NCBI RefSeq assembly: GCF_010093535.1
Contig: NW_022985183.1
Span: 656,956 to 720,955 of the forward strand
Direction of reading: 5' to 3'
Source of the DNA: Lindgomyces ingoldianus
Lineage: Eukaryota > Ascomycota > Dothideomycetes > Pleosporales > Lindgomycetaceae
DNA length: 64,000 bases
The notes under the pieces are model-generated. The model made no database searches and was not told the DNA's origin. It worked only from the letters and a program-made list of their open reading frames with translations. Shown here in pieces: positions 36,387-47,648 of this stretch. Positions within the stretch are counted from its first letter, which is position 1. Each line of letters opens with the position of its first letter. The position numbers were made by a program, and so were the translations under genes.

Positions 36387-37535
36387 CTAGGCAATAAAAG
36401 CCCTCCCGATCTTCCTCTTCCCTACCCTAGGCTTACCCGGTGCGCCCTGTCCAACACCACACATAACCGCATCCACCATATCCAACGCCGCCAACTGTTC
36501 ACCTGGACCCCAACTCTGCGTCCAACCCCCCGAAACCGCTCTCGCCGCCTGACCTATAATCTTCTGGACATCGCCCGCAAGTTCTGGCAGCAACGTCGCA
36601 CTCGCACCCATCCATCTCGCCAACGCCGCCTTAAAACTTTTCTGATCAGTATTACAACTCCCATCCCCCTCACATTTCTGTTCAAACAATCCCCCATTCC
36701 TCACAAAACTCTTCTCTGCTGCCCCAAGAAAGCCCTTTGCGCGATCACTCCATTTCGCATCCCCAGTCTTATCAGCCATTACAGCCGCCCCGTACAAAAA
36801 CACCCCGGTGTTATAACTCCAGAGATCGTGGTTGACATCGACGCATCCAGTCCCCTTCGCATCATCCGTGCCGTCGAAAACATTATAGGAACCGTCTATT
36901 AAACCCACGGAAACAACCCAGTCGTAGCTCTTTGAGGCCCAGGACGCTGCATCCGCGTCTCCAGTGAAACGCGCGATTCGGGCTGCGAGCTGGAAGAATA
37001 GGCCATTGGAAATGGTAGATTTGTAGTGGTAGCCATCGTCGGAAGGGTTGATTTTCCATTTCATACCGCCGTTGCAGCGAGCGTTGTCCCAACGACTTTT
37101 TTGCTCATTGAAGACGTTTTGTGCAATCGCTAGAAACGAGGGGGACCCTGCGGGGGACGGGATACCGTATTCAGCGGCGCTCATGGCGGCCAAGGCCCAC
37201 CAGGCTTGGTCGTCGTTGCCCGTGGCATCGGGAGTCATGAAGTCGTTGCTACCAGTAGCTTGGGATTGCAGGGTTCGTGCGATTAAGTCGTTATACTGAG
37301 CGTCCCCGGTTGTGTGATAGTAGGTTGTAAGGCCGTCGAGTGTGAGTCCTGATTGCCACCACCAAGATGGTGGTGAGAGGAGGGCGAGGGCTTTGTTAGG
37401 GTACATGGAGACGATGGAGGAAGCGATTGTAGATGCGGAGGATTTTATTGAGGGCGGAGAGGTGGTGTCAATGTCGAAGGCTAAGATGGGGGTGGAGAGG
37501 GCGGCTGTGGAGGCCGCGAGGAGGGAAAGGCGCAT
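36387..37535 (-). CDS. Secreted GH76 alpha-1,6-mannanase-like enzyme
   Basis: The product is a glycoside hydrolase family 76 protein (DFG5/DCW1 group), related to enzymes acting on alpha-1,6-mannan or on GPI-mannan during wall attachment. It is a single exon of 382 residues. The start MRLSLLAASTAALSTPILAF is a signal peptide. The catalytic double-Asp motif GNDDQAWW is at about 107-113, and the family features SWWWQSG (57-63) and DLWSYNTGVFLYGAA are present. Cys pairs (CNGG, CVDVNHD, CEGDGSC) suggest disulphides. The C-terminus ends in VGKRKIGRAFIA without a hydrophobic tail, so unlike yeast Dfg5/Dcw1 it lacks a GPI-anchor signal and is probably released. A TATATATC word on the minus strand near 37710 may be the promoter TATA. 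Confidence 0.92.
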   Translation of the reverse strand: MRLSLLAASTAALSTPILAFDIDTTSPPSIKSSASTIASSIVSMYPNKALALLSPPSWWWQSGLTLDGLTTYYHTTGDAQYNDLIARTLQSQATGSNDFMTPDATGNDDQAWWALAAMSAAEYGIPSPAGSPSFLAIAQNVFNEQKSRWDNARCNGGMKWKINPSDDGYHYKSTISNGLFFQLAARIARFTGDADAASWASKSYDWVVSVGLIDGSYNVFDGTDDAKGTGCVDVNHDLWSYNTGVFLYGAAVMADKTGDAKWSDRAKGFLGAAEKSFVRNGGLFEQKCEGDGSCNTDQKSFKAALARWMGASATLLPELAGDVQKIIGQAARAVSGGWTQSWGPGEQLAALDMVDAVMCGVGQGAPGKPRVGKRKIGRAFIA

Positions 37536-38473
37536 TGTGAATGAAAGAAGAAGGTATCAATGGAAGAGGAGGATAGAACGAAAATAGACGGCTGGATGAA
37601 AATATCAAAGAGGAAGGGAAGAGAATCCCAAAGATATATCTCAACAGCCTACCAAGTCCGTCTGTATGTACCAATATTTGTGTACCAAACGATGTCTCCT
37701 CAGATATATACCCCCACCTACTAAATCACCCAACCAACGGCTCCACGTTCCGGGGGGCTTGTAACCTACCATAATTCAGCCCATTCCCGCAGCTCTTTGG
37801 CAGTGCTTTAGGTGAGATGAGAATAGACAGCAACCTCACGGCGCAGTCGCAGCCATGAGTGACAAAAGCAAGAGGCAGGCAAATAGGGCGCCTGTTTCAC
37901 TCGCCGCAGCGCGGGGCGTCAAGAATCTGAAACACTCAACCACAATAATAGGCTACAGAATGGATAAGGCTGAGATGAACACCTCAAACCCAGCCGCACA
38001 TTGGCTGTTTGTAAAAAGACCCAGAAGTATAATACGGCGACTTAGTGGTAGCAAATAAAGATTCAGAAAAGCGGAAGGTTGAGTGGATGATCATGCTCAA
38101 GACCGCGAAACAGGAAGTGATGTTCAGGCACCGAATGAGATCTGAGAAGAAGGTTCTTAAGCATGATGAGCTCTGATGATCCTAATTCTGGATATATTGG
38201 TGTTGTGTGATTGGAGTTTGGAGAGATTAGGCTTGCGCTATGTGCCAGGCCGTCTGCCGGCTGACCCCAACCAGAATCTGCGAGAGATACAGTGGCAATG
38301 CATATCGGGCCAATGAGCGGGTGGCATAGTCGTGGCTGTGCGTAAATCCTTAGGTACAACTTGCCTGTGCCGCAAAGAAATTGTACTGCCTACAAACTTG
38401 CATACTCGCTAGACTGTCGTGCTAATCTATCTCTACCCGCCTTATCTCTAGTCTTAAGCATTCTGGACTTCCG
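37536..38473. other. Intergenic interval between GH76 gene and P450 pseudogene
   Basis: It holds the GH76 promoter side. I see no gene; short frames at 37855-38058 (plus) and 38063-38359 (minus) lack support. Confidence 0.4.
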
Positions 38474-40462
38474 TCACGACACTTGCCCCCGCGCCTTCAC
38501 CCAGCACGGCCATCCATGTGGCTGCACCCATTCCTTCTCGGGACAAATCTGGCCAAAGTCAAAGTCTCTGAGTAGGGTAGCTGTGACTTTACACATCTGG
38601 AAGTGAGAAAGATGATGGCCAGCGCATTTGTTGTAGCCGGCTCCCCACTGCAGAGCATTAGCATCTGCCCATTCGCTCGAACTGAACCATGGTGAGGATG
38701 AGCTTACGTGAACGAGATTGCGCTCCATCCTCTTGTACTCCTCGTCGTCGATGCTGAGCCAGCGCTCTGGGTTGAAAGTATTGGTGTCAGCGCCGAAGAT
38801 TTTGGGATAGCGGTGGATGGCGTAGGAGTTGATATTTAGGATGGTCTGTGGCTTTGTCAGCATGAGAGGCTCAGATTGGTTGATTTGAAACATACTCCCC
38901 CTACGAAGTACTTACTGCAGATTGTGCGCCGGCCGTCTGGAACAACACGAGGCATTCCTACACCAATGGGGCAATACATTCGGTATGTCTCTTTGATCTG
39001 GTAGGTTTTTGCATATCAGTACACGACCCTCAAGGGCGGAGGACTCGCAAATCATTTGAGCTTCACCTACGCAAGCTTGAAGGAAAGGCAACTTTTGGGT
39101 TTCAGTAAACTGAGCGACGGATGACAGTTCACCTTTAGCATTCGCCTCATCTATCTCTGCTCTCAGTCTCTTAAGGTGTTTGGGGTTACGTAGTAAGTGG
39201 TATACGAAGGCCTGAGTAACACCACCAGTAGTTAACTTCTGATTAGACAGAATTGAAAAGATACAATGTAGTATAAACCCACCTTCTGCTCCCGCCGCTA
39301 TATTCAGCTGAGCTGCATTTTCAATATCGAAGTCTTTCACTTTGTCCGGAAATTTCGCTTGCATAGCCAACAATTCCGCCATCATATCTCTCCGTGGAGA
39401 AGGGTTTTCTTTCCGTGCTTTGATGATAGGTTTGCAAATTCCCATCATCTTTACATGCGGCTGGATACCTAATTTTCCTAAAAGTAGATTGCCAAGCGTG
39501 AGATCATGCAGCCAGGTAAATTGCCCCATGATGGCGGTATAAGCAGCAACAATCTTGACAGTAGAAATGGCAAGTCCGACATCGCGACCGGTATCCAAGT
39601 ACCCGAGTCGAGTAGAGAATGTTGCTTGACCTACGACATCCAGCGACAGAAACGTGAACCATTTGTCAAAGTCTACAGGTTGACCTCGCAAAGCTAAGAC
39701 CATTAGTTGACATCGAAGCAAGGTTATGCACTCGTCCATGAATGGCTCGGTTTTGTTGACGTTTTGCATGGTGTATCCCGGACCAACAGCTCTCCACATA
39801 TCACTATGACGTTTTGGGTCCTCCTGCGAAGCAAGGTTGAAGTGGGTGTGGTCAGGGAAGCTGAAGATGCGGTACCATGGGGCCTAGGGAGTGAATCAGC
39901 GTGTTGGGACCTGAAAGGCTGGCGAATAAGACGTGGCTTACCTTCTACCATTGGTTTATGAGAACCTCTTGTACAGCACTTGGGCGAGAGACGCTGATTT
40001 AATTGGGGCCGACACGAACAAAGCCACCTCCATCAATCCTTTAGCGCCATGGCCATGTATATCTTGCAGCTTTTATTTGGGATGGGGATATGTAGGGATA
40101 TGATGTTCTTGAAACAGACCAACATGTGATACGTGTACGCCCAACTACCAAATACCAGCGGGGGTACTTCCGGAGAACTCACCATGCTTACCATGCAGCC
40201 TGACAATTTCTGTTGAGTAGTCGGCTTTGAAAGCTAGATGGTATATCTGCCATCAGACAGTGACAGAGGCAGCAATCGGTCCTGGAATGTCTCGATTAAG
40301 GCTGAGGTTCTGTCCTGCGACGAAGGTTCGAATAGCAAGAAAGAGAACAGGGATGAGCCAAAGGAGTTGCCAGCTACTTATGAGGGCAAGGTTGTTCATG
40401 TTGATAGAAGAGCACAGTTTAAACCGAATTTGAGGGGTATTAGCAGCCATAGGTAGCAGCAT
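38474..40462 (-). pseudogene. Decayed cytochrome P450 monooxygenase
   Basis: The order and motifs are those of a microsomal ascomycete P450: an N-terminal membrane anchor (SSWQLLWLIPVLFLAIRTF), the Pro-rich hinge (DIPGP), WYRIFSFPDHTHFNL, the I-helix remnant (AAGAE...TTGGVTQAFVYHLLRNP), KETYRMYCPIGVGMPRVVP with GRTI, the FNPERW region and the haem loop WGAGYNKCAG (Trp replaces the usual Phe). The frame is broken by three in-frame stops at positions where relatives have a sense codon: TGA at 40255-40253, TAA at 40001-39999 and TAG at 39947-39945. The I-helix intron (donor near 39283, acceptor near 39240) has mismatched phases, so splicing shifts the frame. The downstream introns still look canonical. 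It was probably once a functional enzyme. It neighbours an intact Zn(II)2Cys6 gene on the same strand. Confidence 0.85.
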
Positions 40463-40882
40463 CGTTGACTTAAGTAGCCGAAGTAACCCAAAGATGAGAC
40501 AGTGATCAATCTAGGATGAGTAGAAACTGGTCCTAAAACGAGAGCGCATGTGATTAAAGACGACGAAAGGCGCTGTGGCGTACGTCACAGCACCTCGAAC
40601 GGTGTGCCACGATGTTTTGGTGGTGTGTTGTGGCGAATGATAGCAAAGCGGGACTGAAATGGTACCCTCCTCTTTCACCACCTGATAATGGGAGCAGGGT
40701 AGGGGTTGCTTGACATCAGAGGCAAGGAAATATTCCGGCCTAGATCTACCGCATGATTTGCTCAGCCATAGGATGCAGCTTGAGACTGTTGGTGGGGCGA
40801 CTCGCACGAATGAGGTATACCAGACTCTGCACCTTTCTAGAAAGACCTAAAAGTTGACTGATCGAGAAGCAATTGCCCTGAT
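40463..40882. other. Interval between P450 pseudogene and regulator gene
   Basis: No gene is visible. It should contain the P450's old promoter and the 3' end of the Zn(II)2Cys6 transcript. Confidence 0.4.
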
Positions 40883-42821
40883 TCAAGCAGAATCGGAGGC
40901 CCTCATATGCTCCCCTTCCCTTGGTAAGTACGATGGAACAACCTCAAAGCCTTGCGTCCCATTCTGGTCCATCTGGATCTTGAGCTTCAGCGCACTAACA
41001 AGCACCTTTGCTTGATTGACACCAAACTCTTCACTGAGTCGAGTTAGTGAGCGCAAGACATATTCGTGCACCTTGGGCGTTGCGATAGATGTAGCCCCAG
41101 CGATGTAAATAGACCAGAAGAATGAATACCCTCCTGATACGCGGAGTTTAGGTAAGCGTTCGGTTGAGCCGGATGGCTGGGGGAATTCGGGGGCTGTGGC
41201 ATTGCGGAAGTTGGACCAGATGAATCGGGCCTGGTTACTGTTTGATGAGGTAGGGGTTGGGATCGCGGCTGAGGGCGAAGAGAGTGAAATTTTCGGAGTA
41301 TCGTGAAGATGCTGGGGAACACTGGCAAGGATACCGGCTTGCATCTCATACAATGTCCGTGTTGATTCCTCTAGGAGGAGGGCGTAGTATGAACCAACAA
41401 AGGCAGGAGGGGACATTGAGAAGCCCAGGATGAGGGTGTTACGAATAATATCGTGGAAGTAGATTCGGTTGTACCGGGTCCAGTTCCATGTCTGTGAAGC
41501 TGAATGATGTGGGTAAATGTGATAGAATGTTCCGAAAATATTGGGGGTTCCTTCTTCGACTTCTACGACTTCAGGATCCCACGACGACCCGACATCGTCG
41601 AAAATACCTCGAGCTAGAGCATCAAGCTCTAAGGCTCTATCGAGGATAGCGTGAAGGTCGGTTAACTTTCCGTTGATAATTTGGGCCCGAAAGTCAATCG
41701 CTTTAATATTGAGGTGGTAGAATTTGTTCATTGGATTTTTCGGGTCTTCATGTTCAACAACTTGTTTGTTCATTTCGTGAATGAATTCCGGTATCGCTTC
41801 ACCTCTACCCATACAATTCATCACGAGAAGCGACACAATCTGCATGTACATCCTCCGTGCGGCTGGGGTGGTAAACTGATCGCGGCCCCGCACGCGAATT
41901 AGGGATGCCGAGCCTTCGACGTGGTTACTCCAGGCCGCAAAGGACTTCTCATTGCTCGTCTGCTCGTATACACTGAGGAGGATTGTAGACAACAACGTGT
42001 TGTCAGATTTAACCTCGGCAGGGTGTGCAAGCGCAGAATTCGTCATATTCAAGGCTTTGGAATACCATCGAGTCGCCTCTTTTCGAAGATAGCCATCTCT
42101 GAGGATGTTAGCTATCCCGGCAAGTCCTAGAGCGGTCATCGATGTCGCTACGACGGGGTGGAATCCGTTGGTAGAAAGGTGTCGATGGTAAGAAACTGAT
42201 TGGATGGGCGGCTCATCCAAGCCTAATGCATAATGTGACATGAAGAAGTTTATGCCTTGATCGATCAATGGGCCGAGAAGAGGGGCCTCAATTAAAGCAC
42301 AGAGGCCAGGAGGGCCTTCAAGCGGCTTCGGAGGCTTGGTTCTATACTTTGAATCTCGCAGATCTCGCAGAGCAATGGCTTTAGCTTTAGCTTTGATGAC
42401 CTTGTCCTTCACATTTGCCGATTCATCCTGGAAGAATCGATCGAGTAGGTCCTCGTATCCAGGGCATGCATACCCCTTCTCGGTGCACTTGAGACACCCA
42501 TCTGGTCGCTCGTCGCACTGCTATTCGTCAGCACAGTGGCTCTGTTCTAATTGAGATACTATTAACTATCGATAGGGCGTGGGCGGCGCTCGCACTGCTA
42601 TCCCGCAAAGGAAGCCGGACGGATGCGGCTCAACCGTCTGTCCCAAGCGCCATCGGTCGAATACATCCGTGCCATGACTTGCAGGAATATGGCTATTGGC
42701 CTGTTCATACAAATAGGGAGACCGCCCATCGAGGAGTAAATGAACCGAAATGCTTACATACCTTGATCTTCCTCTTTCGACATTTAAGACAACCAGTTGA
42801 TGGTCTCCCACGATACACCAT
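40883..42821 (-). CDS. Zn(II)2Cys6 fungal transcription factor
   Basis: This is a nuclear regulator of the Gal4-type zinc-cluster class. Two exons, 42821-42762 and 42517-40883, give 564 residues. The zinc cluster is split by the intron: CLKCRKRKIK before it and CDERPDGCLKC after, giving the six-cysteine pattern with the last Cys in GYACPGYEDLL. The 244-base intron is long for this window. The GYACPGY and following DRFFQDES wording resembles ascomycete factors with a fungal-specific (DUF3468-type) C-terminal domain. The remaining 500 residues are helical with LLSTILLSVYEQTSNEKSFAAW and a Cys-poor C-terminal domain. All motifs are intact. The neighbouring dead P450 on the same strand may be a former target. 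The target genes are unknown. Confidence 0.88.
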
Positions 42822-44366
42822 ATCAACTGCCAAGCGTGATGCTAATACGGGAGGTTGCCCCAAAGATTCGTACAGCAGGTAAGTTTCCGATAAGTCCTCC
42901 CTCTTAATGAAGATGAAAATGAGGGGGATGCCTTCTCGACAGTGTAAGTGAAGCTGTGAATGAAGGTCTAGTCTTCCAAAGGGCAGCTTGGTGGAGTTCA
43001 AAGCATCAAGGAGATAATTGTGGCTGAGTACGGAGCTGAAAGGAATGATGACAGAAATGAGTGAGGGGGCGCTGATCGTAAGGCCTAAACTCACTTTATG
43101 CACCTTACCTATTCGGGTGTGCTGCGCGTGATTGGTTAGTTGAGGTACTACTATCTACCCACGACTAACCTGCATTTTGCGAACCTTGTTCTTGCAGTTA
43201 AGAAGACTTTCCCTGGGCATGAAAGATGTCCCCACTAAGGTTCCTCACGCAACTCAAAGGCTCCCGTAATTCACGACTTCACCCTGGCGGACTGAATAGA
43301 TACCAAGCCCATTCTAATATAAAATGCACGTGATTTTGATCCGTGCATTTGCGCGCCAGAGTTTGCTTCCGATCGTTTCAGCCTTCCTGCGGCCGAAAAT
43401 AAAAGACTGAGAAAAACCCAAAAGAATTTCCTTGCGTATGGCAATGATTTCCGCTGATGAAAAGCTCCAGAGATCCAGCCTTGTCTCTCAAGTCATACGC
43501 GGTTTGCTATTTCCCTGGTCCTCAATTCTACACCACCCTGCTACTTTTCTTCGCACCACGGAGGCCCATGATCCACGAGAGTTCCTCCCGCTGCGAAATC
43601 TTTCAACCCCCACAACCGCACAGCCTCACAGGCCACAAGAGTTTCAGGTAAATCCTCACCATTCAGCTGAGGCGGGAGGGAGGTTAAGGGACATAATGAA
43701 CCTAAAACAATAGCCCTCATTAGACTCCCGAACTGGTGCAGTACTGCGAGATCAAGACTCGAGAACATATTCCAAAGGCTGGAGAACAGCCAAGAAATTA
43801 AGAACTTTCCTGGTACATACTAATACTTTTAGCCTCGTGCTGCTAATAGCTGTAGTACCAATGATGATCTTTATCTAGTTCGGAGGACGTACGAAACTGA
43901 GCTGACGCTGTGCTATGATCGAAGGCTGGGTTAATCAGGCGATTTCGCTATCGACGCTCGCTGTTCGTCTTGCTGCTGCCATACAAACAAATAAGCCGTG
44001 GTAATCTTTGCTAGCATATGGATAGAGGCCAAATGTGGGGTGTTTCTGTAAGAAGTGTCAAATCTGGCCGCAATGCGGCACACCAACTCCGGGTCGATAA
44101 TGCGTCATTAATACTCGGGAGAAATCTAAACACCCCTGCCTTTATTTTCATAGCCACTTTGGAGTTCCTGACCCCGGCGACTCGATTTACTTCAACAACC
44201 TTGTCTGAGGTTCGCCCGGAGCCGTCCTTAGGTTTCAAAAACAGACCAATGTGGGCACAAGGATCGACTAGAAGATTTCATCTTTCATTCCAACACTCAT
44301 GGTACAGAATCCGAATTATCTCATGTCATTTCAAGGATATTATCCTACGTTTGCTGAGTGGTCTGA

Positions 44367-44636
44367 GGATCCTGGATTCCTTCTCGATCCCGTCTTAGAC
44401 AGGCACTGCTTCCGGTTGCGGCCAAAGATCCGACTGCAATTCTCGAATTCAACAGCGCGGCTTTACTCTTTGACGCTCGAGTAGTTTGTGCAAGGCTCAA
44501 GCTCACAGATTGGAAATTTACCATGACCAGGATGGACGATGGGAATCATGTCCTGTACAACTTTAAGAAAACTCTGCTAACGGACATCTCGAATGTCTTA
44601 TCTAGTCAGTTACCATTAACTAATGCGTTCCACTAG
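44367..44636 (+). pseudogene. Possible coding relic without start codon
   Basis: An 89-codon open frame runs from just after a TGA to a TAG at 44634. It includes protein-like text such as AAKDPTAILEFNSAALLFDA, then ARLKLTDWKFTMTRMDDGNH. A different frame just upstream (about 44299-44400) is also protein-like (NYLMSFQGYYPTFAEWSEDP), which suggests that one gene is broken by frameshifts. I do not recognise the family. It abuts the AT-rich tract. Confidence 0.25.
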
Positions 44637-44665
44637 TCACTAGGCCACCCTAGTCACCGGGCCAC
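44633..44665. repeat. Imperfect 17-base direct repeat
   Basis: CTAGTCACTAGGCCACC is followed at once by CTAGTCACCGGGCCAC, two copies differing at two positions. It sits where the coding relic stops and the AT-rich tract begins, so it may mark an old insertion boundary. Confidence 0.6.
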
Positions 44666-46480
44666 TTAAAAACGGACCAAAAATGGGAAAACCTGTACCT
44701 TGATGTATCTCAACGACGGCGTAATAATAAATTCCAGAAATTTGTAATCAACCTCATTATAATTAATTTTAAGACAACTATTGGATTTTAGAGACAATCT
44801 ACCAAGTAGTTCAAGAAATATAGCAATTCAGCTCGAAATTAGGGGGGAGGGAAGCTTGAGATTGCAATAATGGCTAGTCGAAATACTCTAGAGTTTTAAC
44901 AAGAGGCCTGTTGAGATACTATGGTACAGTTTCGCTTCATTTCTAGTGGGGTTTGGGCCTTCTGGTGACTGGTATGGCCTAGCAGCAGTTGGAACACGTG
45001 AGTCGTTGGTGACCCAAGATGGGTCGGATACTCTTTTAGCTACACAGCGGATGAGTTTTCCGATTTAGGAAATGATAGCGCTTTCAAAGCATACGTGGTT
45101 GATCATGCTGGCGGTTTGATTAACATGCTCGATCTTATCCATAATGACATATTGAAACACAGGCTCTAGAAGCACAATCAATGCACTCTTAAGGTTTAAT
45201 TCAAACAACAGATCTGAGAGCCTCACTTGGCTAGCTGAGGTAACCCAAAGGGTGCTATTTTTAGATGGCACAAGCCTGGAGTTAAACCGTGTCCGTCGTA
45301 TCACCTATCACTCAATTTGGGTCGAAAATGCTCACGCGGTACAAATCTTCAACACTACTGAATCACAGTTTTCTTAATGAATTGATATGGAACACGGCGA
45401 CTGTGAATGCAGACCAGGAGGAGGTCTATATTCCACGCCGCAATAGATCGAATTACAACAACGGACATGAATTGACGATACCGCAAAGTGAATTTATGCT
45501 ACGCTCTTTCACGTGCCTAATTGCCTTGTCACAGATATTCTAGTAGACACGGGGAATCCAGAACTTGCTTGACAGGCAGCGATGACTTCGCCGCTTTGAA
45601 GTGGCTACTACGACTTGCCTGTAACTTTCTCGATTAATGATAACATCACTACGACTTCTATAATGCCATGCCGACGAATAGTTCATTCCAAGGGTTTTTA
45701 ATTAGCTATAGCGAATCTCTCTCTATACCTAATGCTTATAGCTAAAGTGTTTGTTAGGTTTTGTAGCAGGACTCGTCACAGGTCGATCGACAATGCCTGG
45801 TAGGAGGCGCCCAGCTGAAGGATCAAGATATGGTGGACTATTGGAGAATCTGGGTGCAGCCGGTGGTGATTTCATTAAGAGTTTCATTAATTTAGAAAGG
45901 TTCTGAAAGAGGAGGCTGACACTATATTGCGTTTAGCACTAGCCACCGTTGTTCGCTTCTAATGTAAGTTTAAGAGATTTCTTACTCGGACAAACGCGTA
46001 GGTCGCAGTTACAAATAAGATAACGTTATCTCAAAGAAATTAAAGTAAGAGGGCTTGGAATATCGCTAATACTGGTAAGGACATGCTAGCCAACACAGAG
46101 ATAGGCTACCCTAATAATAGCGAGCGTGAATTTAGATATCTTCTTAGCTTTTAGGTCGATGCTAAGGAAACTATTGGTCGGAAAACAATTGTCTTTTCCA
46201 CTCTGAGGGAAAAATGCTCTCCTGATTACCAAAGTATGTGGCAGGTGAGATTATGAAGAGAAGCACAAGTTGAAGGCTTCAGCGTTTAATAAGGCGGAAT
46301 AGTATGATGGGGTAGTGAGTGACACCACCCTGAAACGCGTATACGTGGTCCGTATAAATGGATAAGGCTTGAAGACACACTCTCACATTCTATTCCAGTA
46401 CAACGGTAGCAAACCCCATAACATAACCCCCCCCGATGCCTCTCTTCCTACACCTCTCCTCATCCTAAGAACCCCGAAAT

Positions 46481-47648
46481 CTACCAATCGTCCTCATCCA
46501 ACCCCTCCTTCTTAAGCGCCCCTGGCCCCGTAACCTTCAAACAAGACTCCCTATCCATAAGCCCATAAATCCCAGCCTTATCATGCACCCCATACTCCAC
46601 CTTCGCAATCCAATCCGCCCTCCTCACCCTCTCAATCATCTGCCTGCACTCCCCTGTATACCTTCTTAACCACGGTCTCTCAAACCTCGGCCCCAGGATG
46701 AAATCCAGCATATCAAACGACGGCTCCTGCTCCCCATCCCTGATCTTCAGAAACGCGAAGCGGATATCGAGAGGGGACTTAGCCTGGGAAGCTCTGTAGG
46801 TGTCGACAGCGTCTTTTAACAGTTTGAGTTTATCCCAATACCATGTGAGCGAGGAGTCGTGGTGAATGTGGTACGTTGGCGGTAACACGAGTCTGAAGGT
46901 CTGGAGGTCCGCCCTGGACAAGAGTTCGACTACATTGGAAATAGACCAGTCATATGACCAGTCCTGGGGTATCAAGAACCCGTACTTCCTCATCCGTTCA
47001 CCGAAATTGACGTGTTGGTGCGGGCGCAAGAGGCATATTTTCTCTGCCAAAGTGTGATTCGCAAATGTGGGCATTGCAAGATAATCGGTGCCAGGGAAGG
47101 GAACGTGGAGTGTGATGTGCCGCAAGAATCGGAAGTGCTGCGGGCCAATAGTGTTGAGGTATAAGGAACATACCATCCAGCCATTGATGCCGGTGAAGCG
47201 GAATTCGTTTTCACCGTAGAAGACCTGCGAGGCTTCTAAGTGGATGATGGAGGATACGCGGAGCAGGCCGAGCTTGTGGTTCAGCCACATATAGGCGTGG
47301 AGACTGTTTGCTCGGCGCCAGTTTGCGGAATACATTGTATTGTTTTTGACGTGTGGCCAGAGTTCGATGGGGGAGGAAGAGAGAAGATGGTGGCGGTAGA
47401 CTTTGAGTCGGAGCTCAGGGGGGAGGCTCATGAATGGGAAGGCCTTGTGCTGAGAGGAGAGTTGCAGCATCTGTTACGTGGCTGGTGGTTTGGTCACTGA
47501 CCTGGGGACGGGCCCACATCCGTTCATCTTGCAGCTCGGGATACTTCAAGCTCGGGTACGCTTTCATAATCTCTCTCACCTCAGCGGGCGTGTGGGTTTT
47601 CCATGACTGCCCACGCCGCCGGGGGCGCCGCCCTCGACAAGGAGCCAT
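46481..47648 (-). CDS. F-box-like / 2EXR-type hypothetical protein
   Basis: The model has two exons, 47648-47502 and 47449-46481 (371 residues), with a 52-base phase-0 intron (GTCAGT to CTCTCAG). The N-terminus is basic (RGRRPRRRGQSW). The second exon opens FMSLPPELRLKVYRHHLL, the LPPELR-x-x-IY pattern of fungal F-box-like and 2EXR domain proteins, at about residues 55-75. The rest resembles the uncharacterised C-terminal regions of these proteins (VSSIIHLEASQVFYGENEF, FLRHITLHV). F-box proteins act as substrate adaptors of SCF ubiquitin ligases, but many fungal members with only this short motif have no known partner. The exon 1 start is the first ATG of a frame that also has an upstream in-frame extension. 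Confidence 0.7.

Larger units (their letters stand above)
42822..46480. other. Gene-poor, partly AT-rich interval (about 3.7 kb)
   Basis: No intact gene is visible. From about 44640 to 46350 the sequence is AT-rich, with many TTA/TAA/TAG words in all frames, the look of decayed repetitive DNA. I cannot name an element: no terminal repeats or transposase motifs were seen. The candidate coding relic and short repeat inside are listed separately. Confidence 0.4.

Noticed and set aside
40241..40275. A micro-intron that would remove the P450 TGA codon
   Set aside because: The only GT/AG pair around the stop is under 20 bases, too short for a spliceosomal intron, and it would not restore the frame.
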